DNA of 64,000 bases from the NCBI RefSeq assembly GCF_002160145.1, contig NZ_NFKA01000010.1, forward strand, positions 1 through 64,000, written 5' to 3'. The notes under the pieces were generated by a model. That model was given only the letters and a program-made list of their open reading frames with translations, was not told the DNA's origin and searched no databases. The position numbers and the translations under genes were made by a program. This stretch comes from Gemmiger sp. An194 (GTDB taxonomy: Bacteria; Bacillota; Clostridia; Oscillospirales; Ruminococcaceae). Of this stretch, positions 16,596 through 23,968 are shown piece by piece. Numbering within the stretch: the stretch's first letter is position 1; the number at the start of each line of letters is the position of its first letter.

Positions 16596-17541
16596 AGATT
16601 TGTTCCAAGTCACATCAGGTAACAAGCTCGATTTTGGCAAAATGGCAACAACCCAAAACGGAGTTGCTTTCGTTTCAAGATCATCCAGAAACAATGGTGT
16701 TGTTGGATACGTAGAGAAAATCGGTAATGTTTCACCATTTGAAAGTGGGTTGATTACTGTATCACTAGGTGGCACATATGTTTTGTCATCCTTCGTTCAG
16801 CCCACCGAGTTTTATACTGCACAAAATGTCGCCGTTTTAAGGCCTTTAGTTGAAATGTCTATTCAAGAAAAGTTGTTCTATTGTATGTGCATTTCTGCTA
16901 ATCGTTTTCGGTATAGTGCCTTCGGTCGAGAAGCAAATAGAACCCTAAAATATCTCGAAGTACCAACGCGTGAAGAAATCCCAGAATGGGTTTCATCCGC
17001 TACCATACCAGATTATTCACACATCAAAAAAAGTTACTCACAGTGCGAATTCGATATTAATTCAGTTCCTCATGGGCAGTTTAGGATTTGTCAGTTATTT
17101 AATATTGAATACCCTAAATCTTTAGTGTACTCGAATACAACGCCCCAAAAAGGTGGTATAAATTTCGTCAGTTCGAAAGCTACGGATAATGGTGTCGTCG
17201 GTACAGTAGAGAAAATAGGCGGAGTGAAAATATATCCTGCTGGATGTATTACAGTTCCACTAAAGGGATCCGTGTTAGAACCGGCACTCCAAGAAGCAGA
17301 ATGCTATGTTGCACATCAAATTGCTGTTCTCACGCCCAAGAATCTTATGTCGACGCTTTCAAAATTGTATATGTGTACACTCATTAAAGCCAATAGATAC
17401 CGTTTCAATTATGGAAGGCAAGCGGATAAAACACTCAAAGACTTAGAACTATCACTCCCCATCACCGAAAACGGAGATGTTAATTATTCTGCGATAGAAA
17501 CATATATGCAATCACTTCCATACAGCAACAACTATGTTTAA
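16576..17541 (+). CDS. Specificity subunit with two target-recognition domains
   Basis: The 321-aa product starts at ATG 16576, overlapping the methylase gene by 20 bp, with GAGGTG 11 nt upstream; ATG 16585 is an alternative. It has two similar halves. The first reads GVAFVSRSSRNNGVVGYVEKI to ISANRFRYSAFGREANRTLKYLEVP. The second reads GINFVSSKATDNGVVGTVEKI to IKANRYRFNYGRQADKTLKDLELSLP. Each half is one TRD of the HsdS/BcgIB type, with an Arg-Thr-Leu-Lys/Lys-Thr-Leu-Lys joint before the spacer helix. Two TRDs imply a bipartite asymmetric site. The length is close to the BcgI B subunit (about 340 aa) and shorter than most two-TRD Type I HsdS proteins. Confidence 0.85.
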   Translation: MKTMQIKDLFQVTSGNKLDFGKMATTQNGVAFVSRSSRNNGVVGYVEKIGNVSPFESGLITVSLGGTYVLSSFVQPTEFYTAQNVAVLRPLVEMSIQEKLFYCMCISANRFRYSAFGREANRTLKYLEVPTREEIPEWVSSATIPDYSHIKKSYSQCEFDINSVPHGQFRICQLFNIEYPKSLVYSNTTPQKGGINFVSSKATDNGVVGTVEKIGGVKIYPAGCITVPLKGSVLEPALQEAECYVAHQIAVLTPKNLMSTLSKLYMCTLIKANRYRFNYGRQADKTLKDLELSLPITENGDVNYSAIETYMQSLPYSNNYV

Positions 17542-17542
17542 C

Positions 17543-17584
17543 AGAAAGAGCGGCCAAGGCTAAAAACCTTGACCGCTCTTTCTG
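17543..17584. terminator. Terminator of the restriction operon
   Basis: AGAAAGAGCGG-CAAGG and CCTTG-CCGCTCTTTCT form a long stem around an A-rich loop, starting 2 bp after the specificity-gene stop. It can also serve transcripts arriving from the tmRNA side. Confidence 0.85.
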
Positions 17585-17656
17585 TTGTCGGCACTACAAC
17601 CACACCGTCACGGCGAAGCCGCCGCGAAAATAATAGGTGTTCGTGTAGTACCCTTG

Positions 17657-18006
17657 TGGTGGAGATGGCGGGAATCGAACCCGCGTCCGAAAAGAAGTCC
17701 ACGAGAGTATCTCCGGGTGCAGTTTGTCTACAACATTTCCTTTGTGCCAGGCCGGCAAACAGGCCGACACATTGGTAGCTTCATGAGTTCATGGCCGCCC
17801 GCAAAGCTTAAGGCTGCTCACGTTCAGTACCTAATCGATGCCCTGGCCCTGTTCGGTACTAAGACAGGCAGGACAGCCGCCTATAATTAGGCAGCGACAG
17901 CTAATTTATTGTTGTTAGCTATTTTTTCGGAGGCGTTTAAAGTGTGGCCCCCATCCACTACCCGCTGCTCGCGCTTTCCTCTCCCCGTCGAAACCTTTAC
18001 ATCCCC
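17657..18006 (-). ncRNA. ssrA: Transfer-messenger RNA (tmRNA)
   Basis: On the minus strand the 5' end GGGGATG pairs with CATCTCC just before the encoded CCA (17657-17659). A T arm GGGTTCGATTCCC lies inside the 3' part. The internal message is read from about GCC TCC GAA AAA to GCT GTC GCT GCC TAA, giving a proteolysis tag I read as (A)SEKIANNNKLAVAA. The resume codon is inferred; the tag end LAVAA is clear. tmRNA rescues stalled ribosomes together with SmpB, whose gene follows 57 bp upstream on the same strand. Confidence 0.95.
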
Positions 18007-18062
18007 ATAAAAGGGCGGAAATTCCGCCCGGAAAGCGAATGTTGCGCTTTTTGAATGCGGCC

Positions 18063-18530
18063 TTACCGCCGCTGTGTTTTCATGGCCCGGTCAATGTCCC
18101 GCTGGGCGGCGCGCTGGGCCGCGGTAGCCCGCTTGTCGTACAGCTTTTTGCCCTTGCACAGGCCAAGCTCCAGCTTTACCCTGCCATGCTTGAAATAAAG
18201 CGAAAGCGGAATCAGAGTATAGCCCTGCAATTTGATCTCCTGCGCCAGCTTGCGGATCTCATTTTTATGAGCCAGCAGCCGCCGGGGCCGCAACGGGTCC
18301 CGATTGAAGATATTGCCTTTTTCGTAGGGGCTGATATGCATTCCGTACACGATCAGCTGCCCGTTCTCCACATCCACCCAGGAGTCCTTCATGTTCACCT
18401 GGCCCATGCGAAGACTTTTCACCTCGGTGCCCACCAGCTCGATGCCTGTTTCCAGGCTTTCCATGACGAAATACTCGTGCCGTGCCTGCCGGTTGGCGGC
18501 GATCTGTTTGGTTTTCACCTGCTCGGGCAT
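18063..18530 (-). CDS. smpB: SsrA-binding protein SmpB
   Basis: The 155-aa cytosolic protein binds the tRNA-like part of tmRNA and delivers it to stalled ribosomes. Family motifs are clear: ANRQARHEYFVMESLETGIELVG is the start of the OB-fold, followed by TEVKSLRMGQVNMKDSW. HISPYEKGN is the central motif and the basic tail is KGKKLYDKRATAAQRAAQRD. The ATG at 18530 has GGAGGAGG upstream. It lies immediately before ssrA, so both partners of trans-translation probably share expression. Confidence 0.98.
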   Translation of the reverse strand: MPEQVKTKQIAANRQARHEYFVMESLETGIELVGTEVKSLRMGQVNMKDSWVDVENGQLIVYGMHISPYEKGNIFNRDPLRPRRLLAHKNEIRKLAQEIKLQGYTLIPLSLYFKHGRVKLELGLCKGKKLYDKRATAAQRAAQRDIDRAMKTQRR

Positions 18531-18608
18531 TTCGTCACCTCCTCCGGTGTGCGCCCTCGGCTTCTGTTTACAAAGTATAACCCGCTGCGGTCGGCTTTGT
18601 CAAGCCGG

Positions 18609-19208
18609 TCACAGCTCGCCCCGGCCGCTAAGCGCCTTATACAGGGTGGTCTCATCGGCATATTCCAGGCTGGAGCCCACCGGCAGTCCGTAGGCCAGGC
18701 GGGTGGTCTTGATGCCCAGGGGCTTGATGAGCTTCGCCAGATACATGGCGGTGGCTTCGCCCTCCACGGTGGGGTTGGTTGCCATGATGACCTCCTGAAC
18801 CTCGCCGTCGTGCAGGCGGGCCAGCAGCTCCTTCACGCAAAGCTGATCGGCGCCGATGCCGTCCATGGGCGAGATCAGGCCGTGCAGCACGTGGTACAAT
18901 CCATTATACTCCCGGGTGCGCTCGAAAGCGGTCACATCCCGGGGGCTTTCCACCACGCAGATCACCGAATGATCCCGCTTGGGCGAGGAACAGACCTTGC
19001 ACAGCTCGTTCTCGGTGTAATCCTGGCAGATTTTGCACCGGTGCAGCTTGGTGTGCGCCTCCTCAATGGCCTTGGCCAGCTCCGCCGCCTCGGCGGCGGG
19101 CATGCTCAGTACCTGATAGGCCATGCGGGTGGCGCCTTTGCGCCCGATGCCGGGGAATTTGGAAAACTGTTCCACCAGCCGCTCCAGCGGCGCGGCGTTG
19201 TATCCCAT
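18609..19208 (-). CDS. recR: Recombination mediator RecR
   Basis: The 199-aa protein acts with RecO/RecF in loading RecA on gaps. It has the helix-hairpin-helix region (LVEQFSKFPGIGRKGATRMAYQ, about 10-31). A C4 zinc site, CKICQDYTENELCKVC, lies at about 57-72, and a Toprim domain begins at VICVVESPRDVTAFE. The C-terminal TRLAYGLPVGSSLEYADETTL is canonical. It follows ybaB by 12 bp in the dnaX operon. Confidence 0.98.
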   Translation of the reverse strand: MGYNAAPLERLVEQFSKFPGIGRKGATRMAYQVLSMPAAEAAELAKAIEEAHTKLHRCKICQDYTENELCKVCSSPKRDHSVICVVESPRDVTAFERTREYNGLYHVLHGLISPMDGIGADQLCVKELLARLHDGEVQEVIMATNPTVEGEATAMYLAKLIKPLGIKTTRLAYGLPVGSSLEYADETTLYKALSGRGEL

Positions 19209-19220
19209 GCTGATCGCTCC

Positions 19221-19559
19221 TTACAGGCCGGGGAAGTTGGCGTTGCCGGTCAGCTCCTGCATGGCCTTGTCGGAGTCAGCGTCCACCACGCGAACAGCCT
19301 CGTTCACGGCAGCGGCCACCATATCCTCCAGCATCTCGATGTCGTCCTTGTCCACGATCTCGGGATTGATCTTGAGGGAGGTGATCTCGTGCTTACCGGT
19401 CATGGTGATCTGAACCATGCCGCCGCCAGCGGAAGCCTGGTACTCGGTGTTCTCCAGCTCCTCCTGCTTGGCCTTCATCTCTTCCTGCATCTTCTGGGCC
19501 TGGCGCATCAGGGCGTTCACGTCGGGCTTGCCATAGCCCTTGGGCAGTCTTGCTTTCAT
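19221..19559 (-). CDS. YbaB/EbfC family nucleoid-associated protein
   Basis: The 112-aa protein is a small homodimeric DNA-binding protein of the YbaB/EbfC family (YaaK in Bacillus). A coiled-coil N-terminal half (LMRQAQKMQEEMKAKQEELENTEY) leads to a beta sheet around GGGMVQITMTGKHEITSLKINPEIV. It sits between dnaX and recR, the conserved place for this family, and has AAGGAGAG ahead of its ATG. Confidence 0.97.
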   Translation of the reverse strand: MKARLPKGYGKPDVNALMRQAQKMQEEMKAKQEELENTEYQASAGGGMVQITMTGKHEITSLKINPEIVDKDDIEMLEDMVAAAVNEAVRVVDADSDKAMQELTGNANFPGL

Positions 19560-19577
19560 GGTTGTTCTCTCCTTAGC

Positions 19578-21413
19578 TTATTTGTCGTTGTAGACCACGT
19601 CGACCCCTTGGGCCGCGAGTTCTCTGAGTGTATCTTCCACCGTATGAACCGCACCGTCCGTCCCGGTCTTGGCCACATAGGGGCCAATGCCGCAGCGCAC
19701 ACCGGTCACCTCCTGGATGATCTGCTTGAGGATCTCCTGAGATTCTCGGTTCTTACGAATGAAGTCACGGAAGGTCGGCCCGCCTTCGATCAGCACCCGG
19801 CGGCCGTCGTACACGGCGCGGGACTTTTTCAGGTGGGAATAGAGCTGCCGGTCCCGGGTCTCCAGAATGGCGACCACCTGGGGCCAGGGCTCGAAGGGCT
19901 GAGGCGGCTCACCCTTGGCGGGGGCCGCAAGGCTCTGCCGTTTTGGCTGGACCTGCTCCACCGGGGGCGGGACCTCCTTTTGCTGGATGGGCTCTGCCTC
20001 CCAGGGCAGGGGTTCCGGCTGTTGGGCCGTCTCGATGGGCGCGTCCGCCGGTTTTGCCATCTTCCGGATCTCCTGCGCGCTCACAGGAGGGGCATCCAGC
20101 TCCCAGGGGGGAAGGTCCTGACTCTGGGGCGCGGCATTTTGCGCAGCCGCCTTGGGGGCAGCTGCTGCCGGGGCCGCGGCTTCCGGCTGGCGCACCGCGA
20201 AGGGTGCGGGATCAGCGGCGGCAAAGGGCGCTGCCGCAAAGGGGGCCGCGCTCTGCTGGCCAAAGGCCGGGGCCTGCTGCTGGGCCGATGCTGTCTGCAC
20301 CGGGGCGGCCTGCACCGGCTGCTGGGCAGCCTGCGGCGTTTCGGTCAGGGCAAAGAGGGCCAGCTCCAGCTCAATGCGCTGGTCGGTGCCCCGGCCCATC
20401 TTTTCCAGCGCGGAGCCCAGCAGGCGCACGGCCCGCACGCTCTCGCCCTGGCGGATGGTTTCAGCGGTTTGCAGATACTGGGCTTCCTCCTCCGGGGCCA
20501 CCCCGCTGAGCAGGGCCTTGCCGCCGGGAAGTGCCGCCAGCATCAGGTTGCGGTAATGGGCGATCAGCTCCTCGCACAGGCGCTTCATGTCCACCGACTG
20601 CTGACGCAGCTGGGCCACCTCGGCCAGAGCCTCGGTGGCGTTTTTGCTGTGCAGCGCGTCGCTGATGCGGAACAGGTAGCTGCGGTCGGTCACACCGGCC
20701 ATCCGCCGCACCAGCTCCTCGTCGATCTGGGTGGAGACACCGGCGCAGGTGTCCAGGATGGACAGCGCGTCACGGAGCGCGCCGTCCGCCAGGCGGGCGA
20801 TCAGTGCCGCCGCACCCTCGGTCAGCTCCAGCTGCTCCTGAGCGGCCACGTAGCTCACCCGGGCGGCGATGTCCTCCGGCTTGATACGGCCGAAGTCGTA
20901 CCGCTGGCAGCGGGACAAAATGGTGGCCGGCACCTTGTGAATCTCGGTGGTGGCCAGAATGAAGATCACATGACTGGGCGGCTCCTCCATGATTTTCAGC
21001 AGCGCATTGAACGCCGCAATGGAGAGCATGTGCACCTCGTCGATGATATATACCTTATAGGCACAGGCGCTGGGGGTATAGGCGGTCTCATCCCGCAGGT
21101 CGCGGATGTTGTCCACGCCGTTGTTGGAGGCGGCGTCGATCTCCACCACGTCCAGGATGGAGCCGTCGTCGATGCCGGTGCAGATCTGGCAGACGCCGCA
21201 GGGGTCCGGGCTGGCCTTGTCCTGGCAGTTCACCGCCTTGGCGAAGATCTTGGCGCAGGTGGTCTTGCCGGTGCCCCGGGTGCCGGTGAACAGGTAGGCA
21301 TGGCCCACCCGGCCGGTGGCGATCTGGTTTTTCAGGGCCGACACAATGCCCTGCTGGCCCACCACGTCCTCGAAGGTGCGGGGCCGCCATTTGCGGTAAA
21401 GCGCCCGATACAT
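19578..21413 (-). CDS. dnaX: DNA polymerase III subunits gamma/tau
   Basis: The 611-aa clamp-loader ATPase starts at ATG 21413 (MYRALYRKWRPRTFEDVVGQ) with AAAGGAGGG upstream; an open frame above it runs into the SRP RNA. The AAA+ core has Walker A GTRGTGKTTCAKI (about 40-52) and zinc cysteines CQDKASPDPCGVC. A DEVHM Walker B and a helical collar to about residue 360 follow. A 120-residue Ala/Gln/Pro-rich linker then leads to a tau-like C-terminal domain that ends ELAAQGVDVVYNDK. It leads the dnaX-ybaB-recR operon, and the leader carries the SRP RNA. Confidence 0.97.
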   Translation of the reverse strand: MYRALYRKWRPRTFEDVVGQQGIVSALKNQIATGRVGHAYLFTGTRGTGKTTCAKIFAKAVNCQDKASPDPCGVCQICTGIDDGSILDVVEIDAASNNGVDNIRDLRDETAYTPSACAYKVYIIDEVHMLSIAAFNALLKIMEEPPSHVIFILATTEIHKVPATILSRCQRYDFGRIKPEDIAARVSYVAAQEQLELTEGAAALIARLADGALRDALSILDTCAGVSTQIDEELVRRMAGVTDRSYLFRISDALHSKNATEALAEVAQLRQQSVDMKRLCEELIAHYRNLMLAALPGGKALLSGVAPEEEAQYLQTAETIRQGESVRAVRLLGSALEKMGRGTDQRIELELALFALTETPQAAQQPVQAAPVQTASAQQQAPAFGQQSAAPFAAAPFAAADPAPFAVRQPEAAAPAAAAPKAAAQNAAPQSQDLPPWELDAPPVSAQEIRKMAKPADAPIETAQQPEPLPWEAEPIQQKEVPPPVEQVQPKRQSLAAPAKGEPPQPFEPWPQVVAILETRDRQLYSHLKKSRAVYDGRRVLIEGGPTFRDFIRKNRESQEILKQIIQEVTGVRCGIGPYVAKTGTDGAVHTVEDTLRELAAQGVDVVYNDK

Positions 21414-21439
21414 CCTGCCGTGCCCTCCTTTCTGCCGGT

Positions 21440-21636
21440 ACAAAAAACGGACAGGCCCGCAAGCGCCAATGCGCCTGCCTTTGCGCTGCTTGGCATACGG
21501 ATGCAGGCTGCCTGCGGCGCACAGGGCAGACCACTTAATGCTGCTCGGTTCCCCGCCTGACATGGTTCATGGGGCCCCATCGCACAGGGCCCGCATCCGT
21601 ATGCCGAACAGCGCACCGTTTTGGCTCTGTCCGAAC
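21440..21636 (-). ncRNA. ffs: Signal recognition particle RNA
   Basis: On the minus strand the conserved S-domain signature is present: a GTCAGG with GGGAACCGAGCAGCA opposite, forming the symmetric and asymmetric loops with a GGAA-like tetraloop. It is enclosed by long helices: GGCATACGGATGC with GCATCCGTATGCC (about 21492-21606), then GTGCGCTG and CAGCGCAA. An outermost CGGACAG pairs with CTGTCCG just before a six-T stretch. A promoter ends just upstream. The core is certain; the exact ends are inferred from the promoter and T run. SRP RNA genes are often found before dnaX in Firmicutes. Confidence 0.85.
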
Positions 21637-21642
21637 AGTGCT

Positions 21643-21671
21643 ATTATATAATAAAACCACCATAAATGCAA
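21643..21671 (-). promoter_or_regulatory. Promoter for SRP RNA and the dnaX operon
   Basis: Minus-strand TTGCAT (21666-21671) and TATAAT (21643-21648) are 17 bp apart, which puts the start near 21636. Confidence 0.8.
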
Positions 21672-21786
21672 GAGATTTTCTGTTGCATTTTCCCCTTGCC
21701 CTTTTGCGTGAATTCCGTTATAATATTCGGCGGCCGTTTTTCAAGATGTTTTTTTGCATATATAATGTAATTATAAGGAGTACTTC

Positions 21787-23055
21787 ATGAACAAGACCTC
21801 TTTTGCCCTGAAGGGCAATATCTTCTTCACCCCCGCTCCCGGCCAGCTGGCAATCTATCCGGAAAGCTATCTGGTATGCGTGGACCAGAAGGTGGCGGGC
21901 GTATTCGCCCAGCTGCCCGAGCAGTACAAGGACCTGCCTGTGGAGGACTACAGCGGCAAGCTGATCCTGCCCGGCCTGGTGGATCTGCACGTACACGCCA
22001 GCCAGTACGCCTACCGGGGCCTGGGCATGGACATGGAGCTGCTGCAGTGGCTGGAGGCCAACGCCTTCCCGGAAGAAAGCAAGTTCGCTGACCCGGAATA
22101 TGCCGAGAAGGCCTACAGCATCTTCACCCAGCAGCTGCTGCACAGCGCTACCACCCGCGCCTGCATCTTCGCCACCATTCACCGGCCCGCCACCCTCAAG
22201 CTGATGGAGCTGCTGGAGAAGGCCGGCCTGTGCTGCTACGTGGGCAAGGTAAACATGGACCGCAACAGCCCGGACATTCTGCGGGAGACGAGCGAGGAAT
22301 CCCTGGCCGAGACCCGCCAGTGGCTGCTGGACAGCGCCGCCTTCACCAAAAGCAAGCCCATGCTCACTCCCCGCTTCACCCCCAGCTGCACCGATGAGCT
22401 GATGGCCGGTCTGGGCAAGCTGCAGAAGGAATTCGGCGTGCCTATGCAGTCCCACCTGTCGGAAAATCTTTCCGAGATCAAGTGGGTGAGCGAGCTGTGC
22501 CCCGGCACCCGGTTCTACGGCGAGGCCTATGAGCAGTTCGGCCTGTTCGGCGGCGAGTGCCCCACCGTGATGGCCCACTGCGTCTGGAGCGGCGCGGAAG
22601 AGCGGGCCCGCATGAAGGAGAACGGCGTGTTCATCGCCCACTGCCCCCAGTCCAACATGAACGTTTCCTCCGGCATCGCTCCCATCAAGAGCTTTTTGAT
22701 GGAGGGCCAGAAGGTGGGCCTTGGCAGCGATGTGGCCGGCGGCGCGCATCTGTCCATCTTCCGTGCCATGACCGACGCCATCCAGTGCTCCAAGCTGCGT
22801 TGGCGGCTGGTGGACCAGAACACCCCCGCCCTGACCATGCCCGAGGTGCTGTATCTGGCCACCAAGGGCGGCGGCGCCTTCTTCGGCAAGGTGGGCAGCT
22901 TTGAGCCCGGCTATGAGTTCGACGCCATCGTGATGGACGATTCCAACCTGCCCACCACCCGGCTGTGCAGCCTGCCCGAGCGGCTGGAGCGGATGGTCTA
23001 CCTGGGCGACGGCGCTCCCTGCGCCAAGTACGTGCAGGGCCAGCGGCTGTTCTGA
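21787..23055 (+). CDS. guaD: Guanine deaminase, amidohydrolase family
   Basis: The 422-aa cytosolic enzyme is expected to convert guanine to xanthine. The amidohydrolase metal ligands are visible: LVDLHVHASQY (about 62-72), a lysine-independent HLSEN, MAHCVWS, and a GSDVAGG aspartate near residue 315. SNMNVSSGIAPIKSFL and the RAMTDAIQCSKLRW helix fit guanine deaminases better than cytosine or chlorohydrolase relatives. The ATG follows AAGGAG by 6 nt. A TATAAT at 21761-21766 is the likely -10. It is a monocistronic unit with its own terminator. Confidence 0.9.
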   Translation: MNKTSFALKGNIFFTPAPGQLAIYPESYLVCVDQKVAGVFAQLPEQYKDLPVEDYSGKLILPGLVDLHVHASQYAYRGLGMDMELLQWLEANAFPEESKFADPEYAEKAYSIFTQQLLHSATTRACIFATIHRPATLKLMELLEKAGLCCYVGKVNMDRNSPDILRETSEESLAETRQWLLDSAAFTKSKPMLTPRFTPSCTDELMAGLGKLQKEFGVPMQSHLSENLSEIKWVSELCPGTRFYGEAYEQFGLFGGECPTVMAHCVWSGAEERARMKENGVFIAHCPQSNMNVSSGIAPIKSFLMEGQKVGLGSDVAGGAHLSIFRAMTDAIQCSKLRWRLVDQNTPALTMPEVLYLATKGGGAFFGKVGSFEPGYEFDAIVMDDSNLPTTRLCSLPERLERMVYLGDGAPCAKYVQGQRLF

Positions 23056-23072
23056 TTGTTCTGTATATGCTA

Positions 23073-23125
23073 TAAACGCCGAGGGCGGCGCCGGAAGCAA
23101 ACCGGCGCCGCCCTCTGGCGTTTTC
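23073..23125 (+). terminator. Terminator of guaD
   Basis: AACGCC-GGCGGCGCCGG and CCGGCGCCGCC-GGCGTT form a very stable stem followed by TTTT. Confidence 0.9.
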
Positions 23126-23392
23126 GTTATGGAGGGTCATGTGATTGGGTGGATCGTTTTCCCGGCCCGCCGCAGCGCGGCATCCCCAAAAGCCGGTGGA
23201 CGACTCCATTAAGTTAGCATCAACTAACCTTGTGGTATTATCATAGCGCTTCCTGCCTCATCCGTCCATCAAATCCTTGCACTGGACTTTTTCATCCTTG
23301 GCCCATTCCCCCTGCACAGCTTGCTCAAAACAGCACGATCGAATGCTTTCGGGCCCTGCGCCGAAAAAAGTAAAATTTTTTCAAATTGGGTA
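23126..23392. other. Non-coding stretch with a short inverted repeat
   Basis: No ORF with a ribosome site is visible here. One inverted repeat, GTTAG-CATCAA-CTAAC (about 23213-23228), lies in it and distantly recalls DtxR/IdeR-type operators, but no iron gene follows. It may be a leftover control site; otherwise I see nothing. Confidence 0.4.
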
Positions 23393-23421
23393 TTGACGAT
23401 TGGGATAAGTCCTGATATAAT
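23393..23421 (+). promoter_or_regulatory. Promoter of tRNA-Ala copy 1
   Basis: TTGACG (23393-23398) and TATAAT (23416-23421) with 17-bp spacing. Confidence 0.85.
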
Positions 23422-23454
23422 AATCAAGCAGTCGAAAAACGGCGGCAAACATCT

Positions 23455-23530
<76 letters not shown>

Positions 23531-23531
23531 G

Positions 23532-23568
23532 AAAGACCTGAAACTTCGGTTTCAGGTCTTTTTCTTTT
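23532..23568 (+). terminator. Terminator of tRNA-Ala copy 1
   Basis: AAAGACCTGAAAC and GTTTCAGGTCTTT with a TTCG loop, followed by a T-rich run. The same hairpin follows copy 2. Confidence 0.92.
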
Positions 23569-23703
23569 CCACTGCGAATCGTCTCCACGGTGAAAAACAA
23601 ATCCGTTGCAGTCGATATTCCGCAATGAAAAGCTTCTGTTTTCGCCTTTTTCCAAGTGCCGTTTGCTTTTTTTATTTTTTCCGAAAAAACTTTTCTTTTT
23701 CTG

Positions 23704-23732
23704 TTGACACGCCCTATATTTCCTGCTATAAT
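23704..23732 (+). promoter_or_regulatory. Promoter of tRNA-Ala copy 2
   Basis: Consensus TTGACA (23704-23709) and TATAAT (23727-23732) with 17-bp spacing. It is stronger than the copy 1 promoter, which has TTGACG. Confidence 0.9.
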
Positions 23733-23765
23733 AATTAAGCATTCGCAAAACGGCAGCAAACATCT

Positions 23766-23841
<76 letters not shown>

Positions 23842-23842
23842 G

Positions 23843-23879
23843 AAAGACCTGAAACTTCGGTTTCAGGTCTTTTTCTTTT
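23843..23879 (+). terminator. Terminator of tRNA-Ala copy 2
   Basis: This is the same AAAGACCTGAAAC / GTTTCAGGTCTTT hairpin and T run as after copy 1. Confidence 0.92.
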
Positions 23880-23904
23880 GTTTCAGGCTGCCCTCTTCCG
23901 CAGC

Positions 23905-23945
23905 AGAAAAGCCCACCGGCGCGAATGTGCGCCGGTGGGCTTTTG
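23905..23945. terminator. Bidirectional terminator
   Basis: AAAAGCCCACCGGCGC pairs with GCGCCGGTGGGCTTTT around a 6-nt loop. It lies between tRNA-Ala and the convergent lipoprotein gene. Confidence 0.92.
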
Positions 23946-23968
23946 CCTTTATTCCTTGATTGTTTTGC

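Noticed and set aside
17569-17890. Plus-strand ORFs over the tmRNA
   Set aside because: They overlap the tmRNA on the opposite strand and show no protein-like pattern.
23213-23228. Inverted repeat resembling a DtxR-type operator
   Set aside because: The spacing (6 nt) differs from the family site and no iron-related gene follows, so it is only noted.
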